53,299 bases of DNA from Archangium violaceum Cb vi76. GTDB lineage: Bacteria > Myxococcota > Myxococcia > Myxococcales > Myxococcaceae. Below the pieces are notes generated by a model that had not been told where the DNA came from, did no database searches, and was given only the letters and a program-made list of their open reading frames with translations. The stretch spans positions 1 through 53,299 of the forward strand of contig NZ_JPMI01000203.1 in the NCBI RefSeq assembly GCF_000733295.1. Reading direction: 5' to 3'. The translations under genes and the position numbers were made by a program. Shown in pieces: positions 41,998 through 49,927 of the stretch (position 1 is its first letter; every line of letters begins with the position of its first letter).

Positions 41998-42714
41998 TCA
42001 TGGACCCCCGAGCTCCATGCGGTATCCCACCCCGCGGATGGTGTGGATGGAGAAGGAGGAGGCACTCGTCCAGCCGAGCTTCTTCTTCAGGTTGGAGACG
42101 AAGTTGTCCACGGTGCGCGGGTCCACGATGACGTCCCGGCCCCACACCGCGTCGAGGATCTCCCCCCGGGGCAGGGCGCGGTCGCGATGCTTGAGGAGGT
42201 AGACGAGCAGATCGAACTCGGTACGGGTGAGGTCGATGACGCTCCCATCGGCGCGCGCGAGGATGCGCTTGCCCAGGTCCAGCGTGAAGCCCGCGAAGGA
42301 CATGACGGTGGGCGGCGCGCCACCGGCCCGGCGTACCAGGGCTCCCACCCGGGCGAGCAGCTCGCGCAGCCGGTAGGGCTTGGTGAGGTAGTCCTGCGCT
42401 CCGGCGTCGAAGCCGCGGACGATGTCGTCCTCGAGCGAGCGCGCGGTGAGCATCAGCACCATGGACTGGACTCCACTGGCGCGCAGCCTCCGGCAGAACG
42501 AATAGCCGTCCTCGCCCGGGAGCATCACGTCGAGGATGAGCAGATCATACGTCCGCGCGCGCAGCAGCGGCTCGGCCTCCTGGGTGTGGGAGGCCACGGT
42601 CACGTCGTACCCCTCGTCCTGGAGGTTGTCGCGCAGGCCGATCCGCAGGTTCGCGTCGTCCTCGACGACGAGGATGGAGGGGCGGGGGTTAGGAGGGCTG
42701 CTCGGGGCGTTCAT
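41998..42714 (-). CDS. OmpR-family response regulator
   Basis: 238 aa from ATG 42714. The receiver (about 12-125) has Asp19-Asp20, phosphoacceptor Asp62 in LLILDVMLPGEDG, Thr in LMLTARS and Lys in YLTKPYRLREL, a complete set. The C-terminal winged helix (about 140-232) shows VIDLTRTEFDLLVYLLKHRDRALPRGEIL, then DPRTVDNFVSNLKKKLG and IHTIRGVGYRME, the usual OmpR/PhoB pattern. It overlaps the histidine kinase gene by 26 bp, so they form a two-component pair, kinase first in transcription order. The signal is unknown. Confidence 0.95.
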   Translation of the reverse strand: MNAPSSPPNPRPSILVVEDDANLRIGLRDNLQDEGYDVTVASHTQEAEPLLRARTYDLLILDVMLPGEDGYSFCRRLRASGVQSMVLMLTARSLEDDIVRGFDAGAQDYLTKPYRLRELLARVGALVRRAGGAPPTVMSFAGFTLDLGKRILARADGSVIDLTRTEFDLLVYLLKHRDRALPRGEILDAVWGRDVIVDPRTVDNFVSNLKKKLGWTSASSFSIHTIRGVGYRMELGGP

Positions 42715-44539
42715 GGCGGGGTTCGGGGAAGAGCAGGGAGAAGGTGGTGCCCTGGGGGCCGGAGTTGTCGATGGAGATGAGGCCCTTGTGCAGGGCCATG
42801 ATCTTCCGGCACAGCGCGAGCCCCAGGCCACTGCCGTGGACCTCGGGGCCCTGCGAGCCCAGCCGGTAGAAGTCGCGGAAGACGTTCTCCCACTCGGACT
42901 CGGGGATGCCGATGCCGTTGTCGCTGAAGAGCACCACGCAGCCATGGCCCTCGTGGGGGTAGGCGCGGATGGAGAGCTCCACGGGAGCGCGGCGGTTGTA
43001 GGCGCACGCGTTGCGCGCGAGGTTGATGAGCAGCAGGCGCAGCAGGGACGGGTCCACCTCGAGTTCCACGTCGCCCACGTCGGCGGAGAGCTGGACGGGG
43101 ACGGAGGAGTTGCCCACCAGGTCCGAGCGCAACATGCCGACCAGCTCGTCCAGCTTCACGCGGGCGGGCTTGAGCTGCCAGCGGCCCTTGTCGATGCGGT
43201 TGAAGGACAGGATGTTCTCGACGAGGAAGTGCAGCCCGTCGGCGGCCTGGATGATGCGCTCGGGGTAGTCGCGCATCTCGGGGACCTTGGAGAGCTTGCG
43301 CTCCATCGTCTCGGCCAGCAGGCGGATGGAGGCCAGGGGGGTGCGCAGCTCGTGGGAGACGGTGGCCACGAAGTCGCTCTTGAGCTCCACGTAGCGGTAG
43401 CGGCCGTGCTGGGCCACCACCGCCATCACCACGATGGCCACCGCGAGCGCCCCACAGGTGGCCACCAGCAGTGTCTTCAGCCCGTAGCGCTGCTCGATGG
43501 CGTTCTCCGCGGCGGTCCACGCGGGGACGGACACCTCCAGCCACAGGGACTCCAGGGGCTGCACGGCCTCGGGGTTCCGCAGCCGCACCAGACCGTCCGC
43601 GCCGAAGTGGTTGCGCCGGCGCAGCTCCTGGGCCAGGTCGCGGAGGAGCGCGTCGAGGTCCACGGCGATGCCGCGCACCACCTCTTCCTGCTGCTCCACG
43701 TACCAGCGCTGGCCGATGAGGGTGGGGCCGGAGAGGTTCTCGGGGATGACGAGCATGCCGGCGCCGGCCTCGCGGGCACGGGCCTGGAAGTCGTCGGAGG
43801 GCTCGCCGAGCGCCGTGCTGAGCTGGACTACATGGGCGAGCAGGAACTCGAAGTCGGGCTGGGTGAAGCGCCAGCGCTCACGCAGGAGATCGCGCTGCAG
43901 GCCGGCGGAGCGCTCGATGCCGCCGAAGTCCTCGGGGAGCCCCTCGCGCAGCAGCGCGCGGACGAGCGGTGGAGTGGCCTCACCGCGCTGGAGCCGCTCC
44001 AGCATGAGGAGGACGAAGGGGAGCTCCTGGACGGGCGGGAGGGGGTGCTCCGCGTGGTGGCGCAGCAGTTCCTCGGCGAGCGCATGGGCGCGGGAGGCAC
44101 GGCCCTGGTCGAGCGCCGCCTCCACCGCGCGAAGGCGGACGAGCCGCTCGCCCCAGGGCTCGGCCGTGGAGCTCTCGGCGAAGGCCTTGGCGAGCTCGCG
44201 GTAGTGACGTACCGCGGTGGCGCGCGAGCCGCGAGTGGAGCGGGTGAGGCGGGGCAGGAACTGGTGGCCGCGGAAATTGAGGAAGAAGCCCTCGCCCGGA
44301 GCGAGCGGATCTCCCATGGCCGCGTGGAGGGCGGTGAGGTTGTTCTTGAGTTGCGCGCCGAGCGTCTGCCGCAGGGCGAGGGTGGCGAACTCCTCGATGG
44401 CGTGGCGGCGGGAGGCGAGCTGTGCACGGGCGTCCTCGCGCTCCTGGGCGAAGATGCGCTGGAGGCTCACCAGCCCCCAGGTGAGGGCGAGGAGTCCGCA
44501 TCCGAGGGCGATGAGGGTGGGAAGGAGCCGGCGCAGCAT
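42689..44539 (-). CDS. Sensor histidine kinase
   Basis: 616 aa from ATG 44539; longer in-frame ATGs lack coding look. TM1 is about residues 5-25 (LLPTLIALGCGLLALTWGLV). A long helical periplasmic region follows. TM2 is near residue 363 (LLVATCGALAVAIVVMAVV). HisKA contains SDFVATVSHELRTPLAS with the phospho-His near 397. The ATPase domain has the N-box NLARNACAYN, G1 FSDNGIGIPE and G2 GSGLGLALC. All boxes are intact. It overlaps the OmpR-type regulator and should phosphorylate it. The sensing domain has no recognised fold, so the ligand is unknown. Confidence 0.93.
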   Translation of the reverse strand: MLRRLLPTLIALGCGLLALTWGLVSLQRIFAQEREDARAQLASRRHAIEEFATLALRQTLGAQLKNNLTALHAAMGDPLAPGEGFFLNFRGHQFLPRLTRSTRGSRATAVRHYRELAKAFAESSTAEPWGERLVRLRAVEAALDQGRASRAHALAEELLRHHAEHPLPPVQELPFVLLMLERLQRGEATPPLVRALLREGLPEDFGGIERSAGLQRDLLRERWRFTQPDFEFLLAHVVQLSTALGEPSDDFQARAREAGAGMLVIPENLSGPTLIGQRWYVEQQEEVVRGIAVDLDALLRDLAQELRRRNHFGADGLVRLRNPEAVQPLESLWLEVSVPAWTAAENAIEQRYGLKTLLVATCGALAVAIVVMAVVAQHGRYRYVELKSDFVATVSHELRTPLASIRLLAETMERKLSKVPEMRDYPERIIQAADGLHFLVENILSFNRIDKGRWQLKPARVKLDELVGMLRSDLVGNSSVPVQLSADVGDVELEVDPSLLRLLLINLARNACAYNRRAPVELSIRAYPHEGHGCVVLFSDNGIGIPESEWENVFRDFYRLGSQGPEVHGSGLGLALCRKIMALHKGLISIDNSGPQGTTFSLLFPEPRHERPEQPS

Positions 44540-44706
44540 GGGGGCCCGAGGGGCTCGCGCATTATACGTGCAGGGGGTGGGCTGGCCATCGCGCGGACTC
44601 TCGGACGCTCGCTGGCCCGGCCGCCGTTTGGAGGAGACGTCCGGGGTCGCCAGGAGGGAAGGGGATGAGAAGGTTGGAGGGGTGACTTCAGAAGTGGGGT
44701 GCTGAC

Positions 44707-45483
44707 ATGCCATCTCTCCCGTTGTTCCCCGAGGCCCCGGTCGGCCTGAGCGCGAAGGCACTGCGGGTGCACGAGCGCCTGTGCGCCGAGTACGGCTGTC
44801 CCATCCCGTGGTTCCGCTCGCAGGATCCGCTCAGCGAGCTCGTTTCCGCGCTGCTGAGCCACCGCACGCGGAACGCCTCCAGCGGCGCGGCCTTCCGCCA
44901 GTTGCGCGCGCGCTTTCCCACCTGGGAGGCGGTGCGTGATGCACCCTGCGTGGAGGTGCAGGAGGCGATCTCCGCGGTGACCTGGCCGGAGCAGAAGGCG
45001 CCGCGCATCCAGCAGGTGCTGCGGTGCATCACCGACCGGAGGGGAGGGGAGCTGTCGCTGGACTTCCTGGCGGAGCTGCCGGTGCGCGAGGCGCGGGACT
45101 GGCTCGAGCACCTGCCCGGGGTGGGGCCCAAGTCGAGCGCCGCGACGCTGCTGTTCAGCCGCTTGAGGAAGCCCGCGCTACCGGTGGACAGCCACCACCA
45201 CCGGGTCGCCGTGCGGCTGGGGCTCATCCCCGAGACCACGGCGGTGGGACCAGCGCACCGATTGCTGGAGGCGCAGCTCCCGCCGGACTGGGATGCACAG
45301 CGCGTCTATGACAACCACGAGGCGCTGATGCTGCATGGGCAGCGGTGCTGTTTCTATCGGGAGCCGGCGTGCCAGCGGTGCGCGGTGCTCGATCTGTGCC
45401 CCACGGGTCAAGCCCGGCTCGCGTCCCAACGGGGTTCGAGGCCCGCCGGAGACAGCGAGGAGGAGGAACTCCCAGCAACGTGA
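44707..45483 (+). CDS. Endonuclease III-like DNA glycosylase
   Basis: 258 aa. The helix-hairpin-helix is HLPGVGPKSSAATLLFS with Lys142 as the candidate lyase residue, and Asp161 lies in PVDSHHHRVAVRLG, the position of the catalytic Asp (usual motif VDTHV.R). A C-terminal [4Fe-4S] loop fits Cys-x6-Cys-x2-Cys-x5-Cys (CFYREPACQRCAVLDLC). These features match the EndoIII/Nth family, which excises oxidised pyrimidines. The Ser-His-His in place of Thr-His-Val and the extended tails suggest a divergent subgroup. It is divergent from the kinase gene. Confidence 0.85.
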   Translation: MPSLPLFPEAPVGLSAKALRVHERLCAEYGCPIPWFRSQDPLSELVSALLSHRTRNASSGAAFRQLRARFPTWEAVRDAPCVEVQEAISAVTWPEQKAPRIQQVLRCITDRRGGELSLDFLAELPVREARDWLEHLPGVGPKSSAATLLFSRLRKPALPVDSHHHRVAVRLGLIPETTAVGPAHRLLEAQLPPDWDAQRVYDNHEALMLHGQRCCFYREPACQRCAVLDLCPTGQARLASQRGSRPAGDSEEEELPAT

Positions 45484-45553
45484 TGTTTCCGGTGGGTTGA
45501 GAGGGTCCCCGGCGGGATTGGGGCATGATGTGGCTTCTTCCCAAGGAGCACAC

Positions 45554-46312
45554 ATGCAGGGACTCGAAGGAAAGGTCGCCGTCGTCACGGGAGCCTCGCG
45601 CGGTATTGGTGCGAGCATCGCGCGGAAGCTGGCGTCGCAGGGCGCGAAGGTCGTCATCAACTACACGCGCAACGAGGATGCCGCCCACCAGGTGGCCGCC
45701 GACATCCAGCGCGCCGGAGGCGAGGTGCTCGTCGAGCGCGCGGACGTGGCCGATGAGGCCCAGGTGAAACAGCTCTTCGAGCGGACGGACGCGCGCTTCG
45801 GGCGCCTGGACATCCTGGTCAACAACGCGGGCATCCTCGAGTTCCGTCCCATCGACGCCATTGATCGGGCGCACTTCCAGCGCGTGCTGGACACCAACCT
45901 GTGGGGGGTCGTGTGCGCCAGCCAGCAGGCCGCGCGGCGCCTGGGCCAGGGCGGCCGGATCATCAATATCACCTCGGCCGCCACCCGGACGCCCTTCTCC
46001 GCGCTCGGCATCTACGCGGCGAGCAAGGGCGCCGTGGAGGCCTTCACGCGCACCCTCGCGGCCGAGCTCGGACCGAAGGGCATCACCGCCAATGCCATCT
46101 TCGCCGGCATGGTGGAGACGGACATGACGATGGGGCTCAGCTCGGGAGATTCGTCCCGGGCGACCGTCCAGGCGATGATCCAGGCCACCCCCCTGCGGCG
46201 CATGGCGAAGCCCGAGGACATCTCGGAGATCGTTGCCCTCCTCGCCTCGGAGAGCAGCCAGTGGGTGACGGGTCAGTCCATTGGCGCCACCGGCGGTCTC
46301 GTCATGTCGTGA
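45554..46312 (+). CDS. SDR family oxidoreductase (FabG-like)
   Basis: 252 aa from ATG 45554, with AAGGAG 6-8 nt upstream. The NAD(P) motif is VVTGASRGIGASIA (TGxxxGxG). Asp64 and the NNAG motif (VNNAGIL) follow. The catalytic tetrad is Asn114, Ser141 (INITSAA), Tyr154 and Lys158 (IYAASKGAVEAF). A basic residue after strand 2 (YTRNE) suggests NADP preference. The ending SQWVTGQSIGATGGLVM is normal for the family. The substrate cannot be told. It converges on the sugar-dehydrogenase gene. Confidence 0.93.
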   Translation: MQGLEGKVAVVTGASRGIGASIARKLASQGAKVVINYTRNEDAAHQVAADIQRAGGEVLVERADVADEAQVKQLFERTDARFGRLDILVNNAGILEFRPIDAIDRAHFQRVLDTNLWGVVCASQQAARRLGQGGRIINITSAATRTPFSALGIYAASKGAVEAFTRTLAAELGPKGITANAIFAGMVETDMTMGLSSGDSSRATVQAMIQATPLRRMAKPEDISEIVALLASESSQWVTGQSIGATGGLVMS

Positions 46313-46326
46313 GCCCGTGAGGGCTC
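46311..46326. terminator. Short hairpin at the SDR stop codon
   Basis: Arms GAGCCC and GGGCTC with loop GTGA, overlapping the TGA of the SDR gene, between convergent genes. The stem is only 6 bp, so this is a weak call. Confidence 0.35.
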
Positions 46327-46357
46327 CCGGGTGCTGGCCTCCGAGCGCGTCCTTCGC

Positions 46358-47821
46358 TCACGGTTTCGCGCCCGGGGCCTTGCCGGAGGCGGGCTCGATC
46401 GCGGGCGCCGGGACGAGCCGCGCGATGCGATCGGGCCCGTTGAAGGCCACATAGAGGTAGCCATCGGGGCCGCTCACCACGTCGCGCACGCGGCCCACGT
46501 CCTTGAACAGCACCTCCTGGTGCACCACCTTGCCGCCCTCGAGCCTCAGGCGCCGCACCTCCTGCTGCGCGAGCGCGCCCACGAACAGATCGTTCTTCCA
46601 CTGGGGGAAGCGGCTGCCCGTGTAGAAGTCCGCCGCGCACACGGCGATGGACGGCGTCCAGTGCAACACCGGCTGCTGCATGCCCTCCTGCGCGGTGCGA
46701 TCCGTCATCGGCGTGCCGTCGTAGTTCATGCCGTAGGTGATGACCGGCCAGCCGTAGTTGCGGCCCGGCTCGATGCGGTTCAGCTCGTCGCCGCCCCGGG
46801 GGCCGTGCTCCGTCTCCCACAGCTCTCCCGTCACCGGGTGCCGCGCGAGCCCCTGCGGGTTGCGGTTGCCGTAGCTCCAGATGCTCGCGATGGCGCCCTC
46901 GCGGCCGGCGAACGGGTTGTCCTCCGGAATGCGCCCGTCGTCGTGGATGCGGTGCACCTTGCCGTTGGGCCGCGACAGCTCCTGCGCGTCCTCCTTCTTC
47001 CCCCGCTCGCCGATGGAGAAGAACAGGTGCCCCTTGCCGTCGAAGACGAAGCGCGAGCCGAAGTGCACGTTCCCGGTGCGGTACTGCTCGGGCGGCGCGC
47101 GGAAGAGCGTCTGCTGCTCCACGAACCGGCCCGCGCGCAGCTTGCCCCGGACGATCGCCGTCATGGCGGAGCCATTCGCGCCCGCGTCGCTATAGGAGAG
47201 GTAGATCCACCCGTTCTTCGCGTAGTCGGGATGCACGGCTACATCGAGCAGCCCCCCCTGGCCCCTGGACCAGACGCCCGGTGTGCCGGCGATGGGCTCG
47301 GGCAGGAGGCGGCCCTTCTCCACCAGGCGCAGCCGTCCCGCCTTCTCCGTCACGAGCATGCGCCCGTCTGGCAGGAAGGCCACGGACCACGGCGTGTCGA
47401 GCCCCTCGGTGACCGTCTCGAGCTTGAAGGCGTGCAGCTCGCTGCGCACGGCCTTGTCGGCCACCGGCTTCGCGATCGAGGCGGCCGCGTTCCGCCGCTG
47501 CGCGCCCTGCTCGCGGATGTAGATGACGAGCGCGCGGATGTCCTGGGACGACAGAGCGCCCGAGAACGCCGGCATGCCCGAGGCGGGTTGTCCCTCGCGG
47601 ATGCTCCGCGCGATGCCCTCGTCGTCGGCGCCGGACTTCCAGATGTCGTCGATCAGGCTCGGCCCCAGCGCGCCCTCCATCTTGGCGCCATGGCAGTTGG
47701 CGCAGAGCGAGGCGTAGATGTCGGCGACGTCGCGCCGGGAGGCCTCGGAAGGCTGGGCTTGTACGAGAGTGGACAGTCCAAGCAGGCCGCACGTCAGGGT
47801 GGATCGGAAGGCGTTGAACAT
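46358..47821 (-). CDS. Cytochrome c fused to PQQ-type sugar dehydrogenase
   Basis: 487 aa from ATG 47821. A signal peptide ends near STLVQAQ|PSEAS. Residues 28-115 are a c-type cytochrome with CANCH (Cys40, Cys43, His44) and Met ligand candidates such as SGMPAF. Residues about 130-480 are a soluble aldose-dehydrogenase-like propeller: GLDTPWSVAFLPDGRMLVTEK, GLLDVAVHPDYAKNGWIYLSYS, NVHFGSRFVFDGKGHLFFSIGERG and WETEHGPRGGDELNRI. The enzyme oxidises sugars or other substrates with PQQ, and the fused haem domain carries electrons away. No PQQ biosynthesis genes are in the window. Confidence 0.92.
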   Translation of the reverse strand: MFNAFRSTLTCGLLGLSTLVQAQPSEASRRDVADIYASLCANCHGAKMEGALGPSLIDDIWKSGADDEGIARSIREGQPASGMPAFSGALSSQDIRALVIYIREQGAQRRNAAASIAKPVADKAVRSELHAFKLETVTEGLDTPWSVAFLPDGRMLVTEKAGRLRLVEKGRLLPEPIAGTPGVWSRGQGGLLDVAVHPDYAKNGWIYLSYSDAGANGSAMTAIVRGKLRAGRFVEQQTLFRAPPEQYRTGNVHFGSRFVFDGKGHLFFSIGERGKKEDAQELSRPNGKVHRIHDDGRIPEDNPFAGREGAIASIWSYGNRNPQGLARHPVTGELWETEHGPRGGDELNRIEPGRNYGWPVITYGMNYDGTPMTDRTAQEGMQQPVLHWTPSIAVCAADFYTGSRFPQWKNDLFVGALAQQEVRRLRLEGGKVVHQEVLFKDVGRVRDVVSGPDGYLYVAFNGPDRIARLVPAPAIEPASGKAPGAKP

Positions 47822-47961
47822 GAGGCGTACACTGTATGCCCGCCTGCCCGCCCCTCCCTCGGGTACGAGGCATTTGTCGCATTGCGTCAAAAATGGTTGA
47901 CGTCGTTGACGCGATGCGTTACCTGTAGGCCCGTCAGTCCGAGTCCAGGAGACGAGCACAC

Positions 47962-48663
47962 ATGGCGAAGAACAAGACGGCGAAGATCGAGGGGGCCGCC
48001 AAGGAGTCCGTGGCCCAGACGACGGAGCAGGTGAACAACGAGGCAGTGGCCCAGGAGGCCGCGCCGGTGGCCCAGCAGCAGGCGGAGACGGTGGCCCAGG
48101 AGGCCGCGCCGGTGGCCCAGCAGCAGGCCGAGACGGTGAATGCGGAGACGGTCGTGGCCGAGGCGGTGAATGCCGAGGCGGTGAAGGCCGAGACGCCGGT
48201 GGTGGAGAAGGTGGCCGAGGCGGTGAAGGCCGAGGCGGCGAAGGTGGAGACGGTGGTGACCGGGGCCGCGGGCCAGGTGACGTCCTTCGTGAAGGGCCGG
48301 CTGGAGCAGGCGCAGAAGCAGTTCGGCCAGCTCGAGACGGAGGCGCAGAAGGCGCTGCAGACGCTGGTGTCGCGCGGCCGCGAGTCCAGCCGCGAGGTGC
48401 TGCAGCGGCTGCACGTGAACGAGCTGCGCGAGAAGCCGGCGGTGAAGGAGCTGGAGAAGAAGGCGACGTGGGTGGGTGGCGAGGTACGCCAGCGCCTCAA
48501 CGGGCTGCAGGACCGCATGGTGAAGGTGGTGGGCGGCGTGGCGAGCCAGTCGCAGGTGGAGGCCATCAACCGCGAGCTGGATCGGCTGACGCGGAAGATC
48601 GACTCGCTGGTCTCCCCCAAGAAGCCGGAGCAGCAGTCCCAGCAGGAGGCTCCGAAGGCGTAG
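47962..48663 (+). CDS. Ala/Glu-rich coiled-coil protein with tandem repeats (phasin-like)
   Basis: 233 aa, cytoplasmic, GGAG 12 nt before the ATG. Residues about 28-60 contain two copies of a 15-residue unit (VAQEAAPVAQQQAET), followed by more VxAE-type repeats to about 105. Residues 110-215 form amphipathic helices: KGRLEQAQKQFGQLETEAQKALQTLVSRG and NRELDRLTRKIDSLV. The phasin or apolipoprotein-like look suggests binding to a hydrophobic surface or other proteins. No homologue is recognised. A strong rho-independent terminator follows. Confidence 0.7.
   Translation: MAKNKTAKIEGAAKESVAQTTEQVNNEAVAQEAAPVAQQQAETVAQEAAPVAQQQAETVNAETVVAEAVNAEAVKAETPVVEKVAEAVKAEAAKVETVVTGAAGQVTSFVKGRLEQAQKQFGQLETEAQKALQTLVSRGRESSREVLQRLHVNELREKPAVKELEKKATWVGGEVRQRLNGLQDRMVKVVGGVASQSQVEAINRELDRLTRKIDSLVSPKKPEQQSQQEAPKA
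48046..48135. repeat. Tandem pair of 45-bp repeats
   Basis: Units 48046-48090 and 48091-48135 differ by one base (GGC-GAG against GCC-GAG context) and keep the reading frame. They sit in the coiled-coil gene. Confidence 0.9.
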
Positions 48664-48696
48664 TGGTACCGCGCCGGAGCAACCGCTGAAGTGAAG

Positions 48697-48730
48697 ACGC
48701 CTGGGAGCCCCATCGGCTTCCGGGCGTTTT
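48697..48730 (+). terminator. Rho-independent terminator
   Basis: Arms ACGCCTGGGAGCC (48697-48709) and GGCTTCCGGGCGT (48715-48727) pair along all 13 positions with wobbles, loop CCATC, followed by TTT. It ends the coiled-coil gene and faces the convergent ARPP-like gene. Confidence 0.85.
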
Positions 48731-48748
48731 CGTTGATACCCCCAGGCG

Positions 48749-49927
48749 CTATCGCCGGCCCTGATGTTGCCGCAGGGCCGCCTGGAGCACGGACTCCTTG
48801 AGCAGGTAGCCGAAGCCCGCGTTGCTCAGGCGCAGCATCAGCTCGTTCCGGGTGGTCTTCAGGTTCACCGCCGCTCGCTCCAGGTTCCAGTCCGCCTGCG
48901 AGAGCTGCTTGAGCAGGTAGGCCCGCCGCGTCTGCGCCGCCGACAGGCGGTACGTCTTGAGGTACTCCAGCGTCCCGTCTCCGCGCATGATGACCTCGCC
49001 GACGTGGTTCTCCTCAGAGGGCGACAGGCTGGTGACGAAGCGCTGGAGGTGGAAGGGCCCCGCCTCGTAGACGGTGCTCGCCGAGACCTCCACGCCGAAC
49101 ACGCCCCCGGCCATGAAGCCCTGGAACACGCCCCAGTCCTCGCGCATCCGTGTGATGGCGGCCCGCAGGTCCCCGAGCGAGGAGACGCGCCGGTCATCGA
49201 TGGACAGCGACAGGGGCGGCACGTCCCCGAGGAAGCCGTACTGGAGCAGCAGATCTCCGTAGAAGTCCTCCAGCAGCGCCCGGTGCAGCGCCCGGTAGTC
49301 CTCGGGGTGCGAGACGATGAAGGCGGACAGCAGCAGGTCCGCGTGGAAGATGAGCACGCCCACCTGCTGCTCGTGGATCTCGAAGATGCGCAGGGCCTCG
49401 TCGAAGGCCGTGCTCGACCAGCCCGGCACGGACCACTCGCTCCGGGGATCCAACCCCCGGGACAGGGCCTCCTGCGAGTACTCGGTCCACGCCACCTCCG
49501 GCCCACCGAAGTGCAGGGCGAGGAAGCCCTCCATCGCCAGGTGCAGGGGCAACAACCGCAGCCGGTTCTTGTCCTCGCGATGCGCCATGCGGTGCAGCAC
49601 GCGGACGGTGAAGGGGCCCACCTTCAGCGCCTTGCCCTCGGGCTGGTGGAGCTGCGTCCCGAAGACCGCGCCCGCGCTCCGGCTCTTGTCGTCCCACCCC
49701 ATGACCAGCCCGTGCGGCACGTAGGAGATGTACTTGAGCCCGGGCTCCATCAGCCCGCCCTTGAGCGAGACGATGGTGAGATCGTCGTTGTACGTCCGCC
49801 GGGCGAAGCGCAGGTCTCCCCGCACCTCGTCCCTCAGCACCGGGACCAGACGGATGCTCCCCCACACCTGCGAGGGTGCCAGCCGCAGGCCCGTGGGCAG
49901 GATGTGCTTCATCTCCGTGCGGGCCAT
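48749..49927 (-). CDS. ARPP-2-like protein with C-terminal Fis-type HTH
   Basis: 392 aa from ATG 49927, whose A is shared with the TROVE-gene stop (TGATG); GAGGAGGAG lies just before it. Residues 1-300 have no recognised enzyme motif but the layout (PTGLRLAPSQVWGSIRLVPVL, YISYVPHGLVMGW) resembles the ARPP-type domains found beside Ro60-like proteins. Residues about 345-392 (LLKQLSQADWNLERAAVNLKTTRNELMLRLSNAGFGYLL) match the Fis/NtrC-type DNA-binding helix. It is probably a regulator or adaptor of the RNA-protein system. The ARPP name is from memory and moderate. Confidence 0.55.
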   Translation of the reverse strand: MARTEMKHILPTGLRLAPSQVWGSIRLVPVLRDEVRGDLRFARRTYNDDLTIVSLKGGLMEPGLKYISYVPHGLVMGWDDKSRSAGAVFGTQLHQPEGKALKVGPFTVRVLHRMAHREDKNRLRLLPLHLAMEGFLALHFGGPEVAWTEYSQEALSRGLDPRSEWSVPGWSSTAFDEALRIFEIHEQQVGVLIFHADLLLSAFIVSHPEDYRALHRALLEDFYGDLLLQYGFLGDVPPLSLSIDDRRVSSLGDLRAAITRMREDWGVFQGFMAGGVFGVEVSASTVYEAGPFHLQRFVTSLSPSEENHVGEVIMRGDGTLEYLKTYRLSAAQTRRAYLLKQLSQADWNLERAAVNLKTTRNELMLRLSNAGFGYLLKESVLQAALRQHQGRR

